A stretch of DNA of 64,000 bases from Megamerina dolium (GCA_963854835.1 OY978525.1:60152855-60216854), one strand, 5' to 3'. Shown: positions 44,307 through 55,876, numbered from the stretch's first letter. Notes: generated from the letters alone by a model not told the origin. Numbers and translations: made by a program.

Positions 44307-45011
44307 TTTTTATCTAGCCGCGCAGCAATTGTTAAAAGGATTTTTCTAAAATTGCTTTGTCAAAAAATAAATAAAATATGTAGATAACTACAATAGATGT
44401 ACGAACCTGTCTATTTCTGTATGTTTGATGATAGTTCCAATCGAATCTCTTCCAACGTGTTCATTAATGTGAGAAGTTGTATACATGTTTGGAGAATATT
44501 TCTCACACACTGACTATAGTACAAATAATACATTGCACTCCTCCACTTCGTGGACGTACATTAATACGACAACTAATACGTTTAAAACTACCAGGCTTTA
44601 ACACGAAATTAGAATTTTGTTCACACATTATTAAAAAATCACGCAAAGTTCTTAACAAATTAACTACACAAAAACCAAAATATACTAGTACATATGTGTA
44701 TGTATGTGTGTTGACCGCCAAATGTTTGTTTACTTTGTGCATGATGTCAAACAGATAAAAAGAAGGAATTGAGCTGTTCACATGTTTTGTGAATATATAT
44801 TTATTATTACCTTTATTATAATTATATAATTATATTATTTTAGCACCAGACGAATATTTCTTTTAATTATTAACTTTTTTACATAATTCCCAAAGTAAAC
44901 AATTTCACAACGAAAACTGTCATTTACCTGTCAGGTTGACATTTGATTTGTCATTTTTCGATATATCGATTTGGGAGTACTGATTCTTAGGCGAATCAAT
45001 CCATTCGCCAA
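44307..45011. other. Low-copy island, possibly containing further host exons
   Basis: No element homology is seen. On the minus strand ATG at 44490 opens a 26-codon stretch, MYTTSHINEHVGRDSIGTII and on, that ends at a good splice donor, acag|gttcgt (44414). A 92-codon minus frame (44781-44503) and a 93-codon plus frame (44477-44758) overlap; neither matches anything I recognise. Confidence 0.3.
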
Positions 45012-45502
45012 CTATAATATCAAAAAGTAGCCAGATTCTAGCGGGTTGCGAACCGTAATAGGCATATAAATGCAACATTGCAGTCCACCACTAATGGTGT
45101 GTTTCGATTTACATAGCTGGAAGAAGAGGCTCTTAATAATAGTACTACACGTTTTGTAATATTTTATAATTGGACAATTTTAGTAAAATATGACGAAAAA
45201 TAGTAAATTACCGTTATAGTGGACGAAGGTCGTTTCTCCATTGTAGACTGCCGGTGCATGGAAGGCTGCACAAATGACATGGATTTTGAACCCAGCGTCT
45301 TGGTTAGCGCTGACTTAATAAGCACGAAGGAATCGAGAAATTCTATCCTTCCGTCACTTTGGATTTCATAGTTATCTTTCTTCTCAAATTGTGTCTGAAG
45401 TAAGCAAATCTCATCAATATTATTTCTAATGTTATTTATTTGATTTATAAACGACAAACTTTTTCGTTTAAGAAACGTCTTACTTTCATGCTTCGTTGTC
45501 AT
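45012..45502 (-). CDS. Unidentified small two-exon gene (predicted 131 residues)
   Basis: Exon 1 is 45502-45212 (97 codons, starting MTTKHESKTFLKRKSLSF). It ends at acg|gtaattt, a good donor. Exon 2 would be 45116-45012 after ttcttccag, a good acceptor; the 95-bp intron keeps phase 0 and exon 2 is open for 34 codons (starting LCKSKHTISGG, ending YFLIL) to TAG. Without splicing the frame continues 16 codons into the intron. Residues 10-60 are charged and helical (INQINNIRNNIDEICLLQTQ). No family is recognised. The upstream frame is open into the X repeat, so ATG 45502 is chosen because it is the first outside X. No promoter was identified; X begins only 75 bp upstream. Confidence 0.45.
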
Positions 45503-45574
45503 GTTGCAAAAAACGGTAAATGCAGAAAGATAATATAAATATAAAATATAAAATACATGGCTAATGGTGACACA

Positions 45575-46803
45575 ATATAATAGCAGAGACTTTAGATATC
45601 CCACTGTTAATAGACAGCGTTTTAACAGCAAATCTGGCGAAGAAACAATGGCCCCCCTTTCACTCAAAACCAAAGATGGCATTTTCAAACGTAAACCAAC
45701 CGCAGCTTCACACAACCAATTTGAATCGGCATGTCACATATATAAATACTTTCATATGTTCTTATGTATGAACCCAACGATAGATTCAATTTATATTGAA
45801 ATTGTATAGGATAATTCCAAATTATATTTATACAAAAATATGCTAAATTCAGCATATGTAATAGCTGCATTCTTTTGTAAGCGAGTTGCAAAAGAACATA
45901 GACTCACATATAACTTCCTTTTTACTTGAATATAATTTCCCTTTAGTTACTTAGCAACGCTGGTGGTATATATGTATGGTTGTTCGTGAAATTTATAAAC
46001 GAAATAAAAACAAAAAAGAAACATTTCTGCGGAATCTGTGGTAAATATATTCGTTTATTTAAAATGAATTTTTATTTGCACTTGCTTTATTTTGCTTATT
46101 TTTGTTTATATTTACAATAACTTGACGTGTTGTTGAAATTTTCCAAGCACATTCCAGTAGTAATAGTGCTCTTTTTTACTTTCCAACACTATAACTGAGA
46201 TCGATTAAAATATAAGCAATTTCAATTGAACTCGGTTAAAATAGACGATGTCGCTTTTTGTTGTGGCTTTGCATGCAGTTCGGCAAATAAGTCAGTGTTC
46301 TTTTGCAACTCGCGTGCAAAAGAATGCGGCTACTTTAGTTACTTTTTGAAAATAAATTAATGAATATTAAAATTTTATTAAAAATATGTAGGTAATAAGA
46401 ATTAATTAAATTATCAAGGAACACGATGTTTTACTAAAATTTAATTTGTTTGTAATAATTAATTCTTCTCAAAATGTTTAGCTATCAGGTGAATTTCAAT
46501 AAGAAAGTTTCTCATATTTGTCTACTATGTACAAACAATCAACTCTATCATCTGCTTCTTTCTATTGCACTCATTTTTAGTTTTCTACATATTTTACTAC
46601 GTAAAATATGCATACTCGTATATGTACTCATGGAAAGTGGAATTGCCTATTTTTCATTGATAAATACGCAATCATGCGATTTAATTTTTGAAGATTTTGT
46701 TATTTTGCGCTTGTTCAGCAGCCAACACATCAAATTGTTCGTCTTTCGTCGATTTCACTCGCATTACATACACACACACACATCTACACATGCGTTCATG
46801 TTG
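45575..46803 (+). repeat. Foldback repeat X, left arm, carrying a MITE
   Basis: Matches 31285-32095: atcccactgttaatagacag, the outer part to cagcatatgtaata, then (after the MITE) the inner part to acatgcgttcatgttgtt. It abuts the RTE fragment at 46804. The opposite arm continues at 47708. Confidence 0.75.
45864..46330. mobile_element. 467-bp MITE with TA target duplication
   Basis: Terminal inverted repeats of about 40 bp: gctgcattcttttg...gagttgcaaaagaaca on the left and the inverse on the right, with few mismatches. TA flanks at 45862-45863 and 46331-46332. The X copy at 31270-33240 carries the empty site (TA at 31583-31584), confirming the ends. TA duplication suggests mobilisation by a Tc1/mariner-superfamily transposase. 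No coding frame. Confidence 0.88.
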
Positions 46804-47703
46804 TTATGGAGAAAATAATACGAGCTGCTGATTTACGATATAATGGCACTATCTTCAACAAAAGTGTCATTCTGTTAGCGTATGCCGACGATATTGACAT
46901 AATCGGCATGATCACGCGAGCAGTCAGTGCAGCATTCTCAGAGTTGGAAAGAGAGTCGCGTCGGATGGGTCTCACGGTGAACGAGGGCAAGACGAAGTAC
47001 CTAGTGTCAACAAACAAAGAGTCCCGGCGTCTTGGACAGCACGTCACTGTTGACAACTACGCTTTTGAAGTAGTAAGGGACTTTGTCTATCTTGGAACCA
47101 GCATCAACAGCAGTAATGACGTCAGCTTGGAGATCATGCGTAGGATAACTCTTGCTAACAAGTGTTACTTTGGGCTGAGTAAGCAATTGAGAAGTCGAGC
47201 CCTCTCTCGAAGAACGAAAACTACACTCTACAAGTCTCTCATCATGCCTGTCCTAACATATGGCGCTGAAGCCTGGACAATTTCCACCTCGGATGAGCGA
47301 ATGCTTGGAGTTTTCGAGAGAAAAGTCCTACGCAAGATCTTTGGACCTAATTACGTTGATGATGAGTACCGAATAAGGTACAACCATGAGCTGTACGAGC
47401 TGTATGCCGATATTAACATAGTAAAGCGCATCAAAATCCAGCGGCTGCGCTGGCTAGGTCATGTCGAGCGAATGGAAGAACACGCTCCAGCTAAGAAGGT
47501 GTTATATTCGGAACCCGCTGGAGGACGACGCAGAAGAGGAAGACCAAACCTCAGGTGGAAAGACCAAGTACTGGAGAACCTGACGGCGCTTGGAATTTCT
47601 AACTGGCGCCAGCTAGCGAAGAACAGAGATGGCTGGCGAAGCATGTTATTTTCGGCCTAAATCGATATTCGGTTGTTATGGCCACATAAGTAAGTAAGTA
47701 AGT
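46804..47703 (+). mobile_element. 5'-truncated RTE-like LINE
   Basis: Starts in the RT domain at tatggagaaaataatacg and ends with the (gtaa)n tail. It sits between oppositely oriented X arms. No clear target duplication was found. Confidence 0.88.
46806..47660 (+). pseudogene. Open C-terminal RT fragment of the RTE LINE
   Basis: 284 codons without a lesion, from MEKIIRAADLRYNG to SMLFSA. It contains the intact catalytic box LLAYADDIDIIG, the thumb region (TKYLVSTNKESRRLGQHV, YLGTSINSS) and the C-terminal GHVERMEEHAP / GRPNLRWKDQVLENL motifs. The endonuclease and the first RT motifs are missing, so it is inactive despite the open frame. It gives the best reading of the catalytic box for this family. 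Confidence 0.88.
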
Positions 47704-47707
47704 ATAT

Positions 47708-48135
47708 AAATTAAATTTTAATAAAAAATCATGTGCCATGATAATTTAATTAATTCTTATTGCCTACATATTTTAAAAAAATTGCTGATTTTCATAAATT
47801 TTTGAGAAAAAAAAAAACTAAAATATTACATTTGCTGAAATTCACCTGTGTAAATGTAATTTAGAATTATCCTATATAATTTCAATATTGAATCTTCATC
47901 GTCGGATTCATACATAGGTACATATGAAAGTATTTATATATGTGACATGCCGACTCAAATTGATTGTGAGAAGCTGCGGTTGGTTTACTTATGAAAATGC
48001 TCATGTCAACTGATTCCAGTGTATCTAAAACCATTTTTGGTTTTGAGTGAAAAGGTGGCCATTGTTTCATCGCCAGATTTCTATACTTCTATAGTCTCTG
48101 TCTCTATACTTCTAAGGTCTCTGGTCTTATGTTGT
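47708..48135 (-). repeat. Foldback repeat X, opposite arm
   Basis: Inverse of the outer part of 45575-46460, ending in two tctctatacttctaaag-type units near 48085-48125. Lacks the inner segment. Confidence 0.72.
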
Positions 48136-48737
48136 TTAGTCTTATGTTGTGGTTTCAATTGATGTTTTCAGTTTTTGACTGCTTTAACGATATGTTTGTT
48201 GTTGTTGTTAGAAATACAAAATTTTAAATGATTTCTAAAATCACCTCTATTCGATAGTTAGTTCTAGTTGTTGTTCGCTATAGCTATAGTTATTTGTAGC
48301 AAAATCTTATAGCCACTCAACAATCTAAATTGGCGAAATGGCTACAATCTTCAACAACAAAAAATGTTGTCATATAAAAAAGGGATAATCAGTGTTTATT
48401 TTGGGCGTTCTAATGAAAAAGGACAACGAATTTTTCATTCCAGCAATAAAAAAATAGTTTTAGAACCACAGCACTAATGATATTTCTGCTTTTATTTTAT
48501 TTTTCAATTGTATTCTATTTTTTTGAATTGGTTTTGCATTTTTTTGCTCAGCAGCCCACGATCCATTGTAGTGGAAAATTCAAATGCATGTGATTTTATT
48601 ATGGGTTGTCGTTTAATTACAATCACCTGATATGGGTTCGTCTTGTGTCAAATACAGTAATAAATAGTGATATACAGAACCAATGAACGGGAAAAAACAA
48701 AATTTTAGTTGGCATATTTGCCAACTATGCTTTTATT
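48136..48737. other. Spacer with the short repeat shared with 26290-26517
   Basis: 48136-48400 matches 26290-26560 in patches. 48400-48737 is AT-rich with no recognised feature. Confidence 0.5.
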
Positions 48738-49170
48738 GAAATTCAACTGATAACTGAACATTTTGATAAGAATTAATTATTATAAACAAATTAAATTTTA
48801 ATAAAAAATCGTGTTCTATGATAATTTAAATAATATGATAATTCAAATATAATTTGGAATTATCCTATACAATTTCAATATAAATTGAATCTATCGTCGG
48901 ATTCATACATAGGAACATATGAAAGTATTTACATATATACATATGTGACATGCCGACTCAAATTGGTTGTGTGAAGCTGCGGTTGGTTTACATTTTAAAA
49001 TACTCAATCCCAACTGTTTCCAGTGAATGCAAAACCATTTCTGGTTTTGAGTGAAAAGGGGGCCATTGTTTCTTCGCCAGATTTGATGTTAAAACGCTGT
49101 CTATTAACAGTGGGATATCTCTATACTTCTAGAGTCTCTGTCTCTATATTTCTAAAGTCTCTGATATATG
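48738..49170 (-). repeat. Foldback repeat X, another minus arm
   Basis: Similar to 47708-48135 and inverse to 31285-31580, including ctgtctattaacagtgggat and the terminal tctctatatttctaaagtct units. Confidence 0.72.
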
Positions 49171-49652
49171 GTATTCCATTGTATTTTCGGTCAATGATTT
49201 GTGGTTCGGGGATACCAAGCTTTTTTGTTAACCGATTTAAGTTATCGAAACAAATGAAGAAATTGAAAGACGAAGCTATACGCTTGATGGTTTGACAACG
49301 AATGAATTGTATATTCAAAGAAAAGACAAAGAAATAGGTATATACAAAATGTTAACCTAAGGAAACAGTACAGCGAGTAAAATGAAAGTAAAACCACAAT
49401 GCAACGTCTCCGAACATCCTCCCCCTGTTGGAAGCTAAGGGCTTTCGACATCTTCGATTGGCAGGAGACAGAGCCTTGTTATTGCCCGGTGAATTATTCC
49501 AGAGCTCGTACGAACAACTTGCTACTTCATCCTTACCTTTGATTGTTTCGACTACACGTCCCATTTGCCATTTCAAAGGAGGCAGATTTTCATCTTTTAT
49601 TAGCACCAATGCGTTTACAGTGATACCTTGTGCTTGCATGCACCACTAGCTA

Positions 49653-51302
49653 CAGTGGCTCACAGCTTATTTCGTACAGTGTATATATTTTTATGTACAT
49701 GGCTGTAACATCGAAACTAAAAAACTTATCGATAAGTTTTGAATGTAGATGTCTGTGTATGTGTTTAGTAAACCTAATAAGAAAACGGGGAACCCCAAAA
49801 ATTGTTCTTTTTGTCATGCAAGAAAGAAAAACTATTGATCAGCTGATTTTCAGCTCACATCTTATTTCGTACACAAACTTCAATGTAAGTAAGTTTCATT
49901 CTGCCGCGCAGTTACAAAGTTTTTTTGAATTGTATGAGTTTTTGGACCTTTTTAACTATTATAACAATTTTTATTATTATTATTTTAAATAGTTAAAGTG
50001 CTGTAAATTAAACATTTAGCGTTATGGGCGTCGTACAACGATGGAACAGCGTAAACTGGTAATTAACCATTTTAGGAAAGGTCAGAGTGTGCGAAAAATT
50101 GCTGAAATGACAAATTTAAGTGCCTCAACTGTCCAATACATCATTCAACGCTTCGTTCGCGAAAATCGGTTGGAGAACAAGGGCAGAGAAGCACCTAATA
50201 AGATTTTCAACGCATCAGACGAGCGTTATATTGTACGAAAAATTAAGAAAAATCCAAAGTTATCCGCTCCGAAGTTGGCTGCAGAGGTTCAGCGTGAAAT
50301 AGGAAATCATCCAGTGCTGAAACTGTCCGACGTGTGCTGCGCAATCATGACTTGAACGGTCGAGTAGCCCGAAAGAAACCATTCATTTCAAAAATGAATA
50401 TACAACGCCGACTTGACTCCGCCAAAGAGCATATTATTAAGACTCCTGCGTTCTGGAATACCGTTATTTTCGCGGATGAGTCTAAGTTTAATATTTTTGG
50501 TTCGGACGGAATGTCATATGTTTGGCGTAAAGCGAATACCGAGCTAAACAAGGAGAACCTTAAGCCCACAGTGAAGCATGGTGGCGGTAGCGTGATGGTT
50601 TGGGCCTGTATGTCAGCAGCCGGAGTAGGTGAATTGGTTTTTATTGAGGAGACAATGGACAAAATGAAGTACCTCGAGATTCTGAAAAACAATTTACTTC
50701 AAAGTGCAGACAAACTGGATTTGCGGGATGAATTTCGGTACTACCAAGATAATGACCCAAAACATAAATCTGGGATTGTGCAATCTTGGCTTATTTGGAA
50801 CTGCCCACACTTGATGTCTCCACCACCACAGTCACCTGACATGAATGTGATTGAAAATCTTTGGTCTATTTTGGACAATAAAATAAGAACACACAAGATT
50901 TCTAATAAGCAAGACCTAAAGAAGGTACTGATGGAGGAATGGAAAAAAATCACACCAGACATCACTCAAAAATTGGTGGATTCAATGCCAAGTAGACTCC
51001 AGGCTGTCATTAACGCTAAGGGATGTCATACTAAATATTAAAATCAACTTACTTTGTTTTTAGTTTGAACTTAAAGAGACTGTACGAAATAAGCTGTGAC
51101 ATGAATTTTCCTATTTTATTCTTATTTTATTTTTTTATAGTGTCAAACACTAAAATTTTGAAAAAGTAAATTTTGGAAAATAAAAAACAAACCTTCCTTT
51201 CAAAAATGGCATTTATATTTTGTTCAAATTTTTGCAATATTAGGAATTACGACTGCAGCAATTTTTAAACTGTCACTGTACGAAATAAGCTGGGAGCCAC
51301 TG
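49653..51302 (+). mobile_element. Tc1-type DNA transposon, almost intact, with IR/DR ends
   Basis: 1,650 bp, flanked by TA at 49651-49652 and 51303-51304. The outer ends are cagtggctcacagcttattt and its inverse with one visible difference. A second copy of the cttatttcgtac motif lies inside each end (49851-49873 and 51079-51102), giving the inverted-repeat/direct-repeat layout used by several Tc1 transposases. It interrupts the BEL C-terminal domain; the BEL frame continues on both sides. The transposase has one frameshift. Confidence 0.92.
50041..51041 (+). pseudogene. Tc1 DD34E transposase with a single frameshift
   Basis: The first frame (50041 to about 50315) has the paired DNA-binding helices (VRKIAEMTNLSASTVQYIIQ) and the second (to 51041) the catalytic core. 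Catalytic residues are all present: FADESKFNIFG, YYQDNDPKHKS and PDMNVIENLW, with 34 residues between the first Asp of DND and the Glu. The region VKHGGGSVMVWACMSAAG is typical of the family. The phase changes near 50312-50316, just after the second helix-turn-helix, where one base appears to be missing. No other lesion is visible. The ATG at 50041 is the first in frame. Confidence 0.9.
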
Positions 51303-51304
51303 TA

Positions 51305-53593
51305 CGTTTTTGGAGAAGTGTGAGATAACCGATACTCCAAGATTTCCAGTACGCTTGCTGCATTCGTGTAACTTGTTGCCATAAGCTGAGTCGATTCAAT
51401 TTGATGTTGGATAAGTCAGGTTCTGTGACCGCTGTGAGTGCTCTCCCAGTTAAAAAGTGTGCAGGAGTCAAAACTCATAAATCCTCTGAGAGTGGCAAAA
51501 GCGTGGCTTTCCTCACATGCTAACGAATCACTTCAGGGCAGCCAAAAACGATGCAGCAGACAAGTCCTTAGCCAGTTTCAAATGAACTGCTTTCATTGTG
51601 AAGCATATGAATAGACATATGTAACACTTTATGGGAAGCTTCTTTCGCATTTCAGCCTTGTAGTAGAAGGGACCGCAAAAATCGAAGCCCGTGGTATAAA
51701 ATGGCCGCTGCATTCGGACCCGCTCTTCAGGCAAACTTCCCATAATGTGCTGCATCAACTTGGGATTAGCACGAAAGCATCTTACGCATTTGTTTATCAT
51801 ACGCGCTACAGTTTTGCAACCGAATTGTCGCCAACAATGCTTGCGGACCAGCATGAAGTAATTTGCGATGGAAACTTTCGATAATGCTGGCGGTGACTGG
51901 ATGGTGGTTTGGTAATATTATAGGGTGCTTTGCATTAAAGCTCAACTCGGTATTTTGAAGCCGACCGCCAACGTGCAAGAGACTGTCTGTGTCGCAAAAT
52001 GGATTCAACAAAATGAGTTTGCTTGATGATTTAATCGGTCGTTGAGTCCTTAAGCTCTCATACTCCGTCGAAAATGTTGATATTTGAATGATTCGCAGCA
52101 AAATGCGAGTACCAGCTTCGATCTCTTCAACACTTAAACACACCGTAGCCGCTTTCTGAGCCGTCCCTCTCAGAAAGCGGCTGATGTACGCGTAAACTCT
52201 CTGCATTGTCCTGAAATCGTTAACATATTTACAATTAATAGAGTAATCAACTACCTCAGGACGCGTGACCAGGACGATTTTCCTCCTCTACTCTAGAGTA
52301 CTTTTGCTTAGATTTATAATGTTGGGCCATTCGCCATCAGGCTGTTGTAAGAATGAAGGAACATGCTTCCATAGAATACAGTCAATAAGCTCTCTCGGCG
52401 AAGCTCCCCTGGATAAGATGCGGCAGGATTCGCATCAGATGGTACGTGACGCCAACACATTCCCCTGGTTAACTCCTGTTTTTTGCTTATTCGATTTGCT
52501 ACGAATACATTGTAATTAGCAGCTATGTCGTTCAAACCAGGCGAGTGCTAATGACGAGTCAGACCAACAAAAAAACTTTCCCTTGAATGCATCTAGTTTT
52601 GCGATTTAATTAACGAGTTCAGATAACAATGTTGCAGCGCAGAACTCAAGCTTGGGCACCGTCAGTGCCTTGAGAGGAGCGACTCGCGATGTGCACGTAC
52701 ATAAACACAAGCGCTATAGGCCACCATGCTTACGTCGCAAAAAGCGTGAATTTGAAGATTTGCTCCATCCAAACCTATGAAGCGTGGAAAGTTTCTCCTT
52801 CCATAGCGACTGCAGAAATATTTTGGCCATTGCAACGTCAGGGCCAATTAGACCAAGTGGATCATATATACGAACAGTAAGCGATAATACACTGCGTTTA
52901 GTGAGTCGCTTTTCGAAACTAAGCGAAGACATAGAAAACAAAAAGTTATATTTTCTTGGCTCTCAAATTAGACCAAGAGCTACCATCATAAAATGATAAA
53001 ATTTCTTGTCTGCATGAGGGATCGACTCGCGTCAGTATGGTGTCACTGCTCCAACATCACTTTCTCAAAAATAAAGTTACGTCGCTGGAACATTCTTCAA
53101 TTTGCTTTTTCAACGCCTCCACTTCGTCGACTGAATTTATGCCAGATATGAGATCATCCACATAAAACTTGCGCTTGATTATTTTGGAACCCAGTTGATA
53201 GATAACTATCAAATGAGGCAAATAATTGCCGCATCATCATTTTCCAGTTGATGTATAGCCCGAATGGCTAAGAATGCAGCAGGCTTTGTACCATACGTAA
53301 CGGTGCTTGCATGTTTCAAATAATTTAAACAGACTGTTGCGCCAAAGTATGCATTGCAAATAATTGCCAGGTTCGGAGATTATTACGCATCGATACATCT
53401 TTCAGATTTCTGCGGTTATAGCAATTTTGTGCATTCTGAAACGAAGAATGATATCTAACAATTTAGGTTGTATAGTCCACCCAGCCATTAAAACGTCAAT
53501 TAAAGAAAAGTTTGTGGAGGTTGACGACGCATCAAATACAACACGAAGCTTTATTGTGGTGCTGTCACCCTTTGGCACATATGGATGCGGCAA
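51305..53593 (-). pseudogene. BEL/Pao pol: RT to integrase, broken
   Basis: At least five separate minus-strand frames are needed (53593-53402, 52941-52714, 52535-52314, 52206-51766, 51854-51528, 51471-51305). The A17-type RT motif VVFDAS, the integrase HHCC finger and the C-terminal MTPAHFL motif set the superfamily. The RT catalytic Asp pair was not found; that region is frame-shifted. Confidence 0.8.
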
Positions 53594-53759
53594 GAAATTT
53601 ATAGTAATGATGATTTATTTTAATAATGAGTATTCAGTCTTCAAATCGGGCTTACGCCCTAATCACTTCTCAAGGGTCTTTAATCGGTGTATAGCTTGCA
53701 ATTGTGAATTACTAAGCAAGTTGCTAAGTTGAGCAGCCTCATTGCTGTGATTTTCGACT

Positions 53760-54991
53760 TTGTAACAGACTTAAAATAAGCCTGTTAAAACCTTTTACTT
53801 ATGCACCAACAAAAAAACCCAAATTATTATAAATAATAAAAACAAATATAAATAACAAGATATACATACATAACACAATATAAGTCATACGAAGTTCATT
53901 TGATTCTTGCTCTTCTTCTTGCTGTCGTCATATGATAAAATATCAATATATACATACACACACTCGTATAGTCAGTTACCATGACAACAATAGTTTGAAT
54001 TATTCTTCTCTTTTCTATCGTCACACAATATCGGCAGATGAATACACACATACGCATACATACTCATGTAATCACTCACTATGACGACAGAAGCAAAGAA
54101 AAGAATCAAATGAATTATCACCAAACGTAAAATATAGCATCATGAGAAAGCAATAATTCTCATGTGCTTTATACAAGAATTCATACTAAAGGTGTATGAC
54201 TGGCCAACATAAGGCATGACGAGAAAGGGTGAAAAACCCTAAACAGACGCATGGTCGTGTAAGTCGTGTTACGACATACCGTGGAAACGATCATTGCATA
54301 TTTTTGGAAACGGCCAGTTCGAAATAGCTTGCTATTTCGAACGAGTGCTCTTATAGTCGGGTTGGCAGTAATCGCTAGACGACTATAAGCAGTTCTTGCT
54401 ATAAGCGGGGCGGTCAGTAATCGAACGATCGCTTATAGCAGCCGCCTGCGAGCCATCAGCTCTGCCCGGGGTCATTTTGACCAACCAAATATACCAGGAG
54501 CAGCCATCCGCCATCCCGTTGGTTGTTCCTATATATATTATTAACAGGTTTCCCTCTTCTAGGTGTGAGGCCGGGGTACTAAATACAGGAGACCCCTGTA
54601 TCAGGCTACCCTACACAAGTATCAGTCGCTTGGAGATTCCAGCTAAGGCGGATCTGCCAGACGATTGACTCGTTAGGTGCGACCAGGTGGCACTGGTCAA
54701 ACCCACAAATTGTCAATCATATAAAGTAAGGTTAGATTAGGTATAGAATAAAGAAATTGTTATTGAATTGTATTGAAAAGAATAAATAATAAAAAGTAAA
54801 ATAAAAACACAATAGTAGTAGTCCCACTCAAACCGAGCCGAACACTCTTCTAGTGTCGGTAAATTGATTGTCAGTAGACAATCGTGTGGAATTCGGTCCT
54901 CCTCCTACAACAAGAGTTTTTACGCTGCTCTCTTGTTTAAACCCTGGCTGACTGAGTAATACCTCAGCTGGAAACAAAAGGCACGCGTTAC
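53760..54991 (+). repeat. 5' LTR of an Osvaldo-like gypsy element
   Basis: Proposed from tgtaacagacttaaaataag (53760) to cacgcgttaca (54991), 1,232 bp. The end is fixed by the adjoining primer site. The start is inferred by analogy with the 1,170-bp solo LTR at 20594-21763, whose first bases have a similar inverted structure. The last 170 bp align with that solo LTR (cctcctacaacaagagtttt; gctgctctcttgtttaaacc). LTRs of about 1.2 kb are known for Osvaldo. Confidence 0.65.
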
Positions 54992-54992
54992 A

Positions 54993-55010
54993 ATGGCGCC
55001 CGAGCAGGGA
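54993..55010 (+). promoter_or_regulatory. Lysine-tRNA-type primer-binding site overlapping the gag start
   Basis: tggcgcccgagcagggac follows the LTR. It is one base from the tRNA-Lys3 complement used by lentiviruses and, as I recall, by Osvaldo. The A before it makes ATG, so the primer site also encodes the first codons (MAPEQG) of the gag frame. Confidence 0.8.
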
Positions 55011-55489
55011 CACTCTTCGGTAGAGAGTTCCAACACCGATACAGATGAGGAAACACCACCAATGACTGATCCACAGGCAGTAGACCGAGTGGGATGGATC
55101 TACAAATTGCGTAAAGAAGACCTCGCGTTGCAAATGGAGCTACATGATCTTTCTATTGAAGGCGGAATAAGAGAATCGCGGCAGCGGTTGAGCAGCTACA
55201 TAAAAATGCGAAGAACTAGGCAGACCACAACTGCGACTGGAGCTAAACCACTTTCAGCCACAACTGCGACTATAGTTGAATCCATTCAGACTACTGGCGT
55301 AAGCAGTCCACCACTTACAATAATACCCGATTATGAAATCATGAACACCGTGCGTCGGTGGGGTTTAACATTCGATGGTACACGTAATCTATTCGAATTT
55401 ATCGAACGAATAGAAGAGTTAGCGGACTGCTACTCTATACCATACGACCGATTGCTATTGCAGCTCAAGGTCGGCAAAATCCTCCACTG
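54993..55489 (+). pseudogene. gag: Truncated gag of the Osvaldo-like element
   Basis: 165 codons from the ATG formed with the primer site. Residues 35-70 (WIYKLRKEDLALQMELHDL, then RQRLSSYIKMRR) resemble the SAP-like N-terminal domain of some insect gag proteins. Residues 120-160 (RRWGLTFDGTRNLFEFIERI and ELADCYSIPYDRLLLQL) start the capsid domain. The frame ends at about 55489, where the LINE leader begins, so the rest of capsid, the zinc knuckle and pol are absent. Whether gag initiates at this ATG is unknown; a start inside a primer site is unusual. Confidence 0.7.
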
Positions 55490-55876
55490 AACCCGCCTCG
55501 AGGGTGCCGACTGGAAATAGATACCACAGTTTAGCCTGTACGATGTCAGGCGGTATCTAGCTAAGATAAGGGTAAGTTAGTGAGTGTTTGTTACTCTTCA
55601 ATAGTACAGCATTCGGCAACGTACTCTTATCATGGTCGGAGGTGAGGGGCTGGATTAAGGTGTTAAGCGATCCGTGCCGAAAATCAGCCTGGCTGGGGGC
55701 CCCTTTTTCAAATAGCCCAGTCGCTAACGTGAGCTTACGGATACCTGGCGCCCTCCGTAATAATTAGCCTTACCTGCGTACTGCGAATCTCTGCGCAGGC
55801 GGACATTTATTTCTTCGCAACTCGTGGGAACAAGATTGACTCTAAAAACCCAAAAACTGGATCTGGGGTTCCGGGG

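Larger units (their letters stand above)
49178..53740 (-). mobile_element. Decayed BEL/Pao retrotransposon pol, interrupted by a Tc1 element
   Basis: Minus strand from 53740: RT start (KGDSTTIKLRVVFDASSTST), patches of RT/RNase H (52941-52662, IYDPLGLIGPDVAMAKIF), the region before integrase (52206-51766), integrase zinc finger (HRKLLHAGPQALL; CVRCFRANPK), core start (YTTGFDFCGPFYY), and the C-terminal domain (MTPAHFLTGRALTAV; then, beyond the Tc1 insert, LVLIKDENLPPLKWQMGRVV). A possible LTR begins at 49417 with tgttcggagacg (minus strand) after a purine-rich ggggagga. Stops and frame shifts throughout. The left part of the RT and gag are lost at the Osvaldo junction. Confidence 0.85.

Noticed and set aside
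45164..45715. Full 183-codon minus frame as one protein
   Set aside because: The first 70 codons lie in repeat X or AT-rich leader and the last 16 in a likely intron; the ATG at 45502 and a spliced end fit better.
49352..49639. Separate gene left of the Tc1 element
   Set aside because: LVLIKDENLPPLKWQMGRV is the end of BEL/Pao pol and joins the frame on the other side of the Tc1 insertion.
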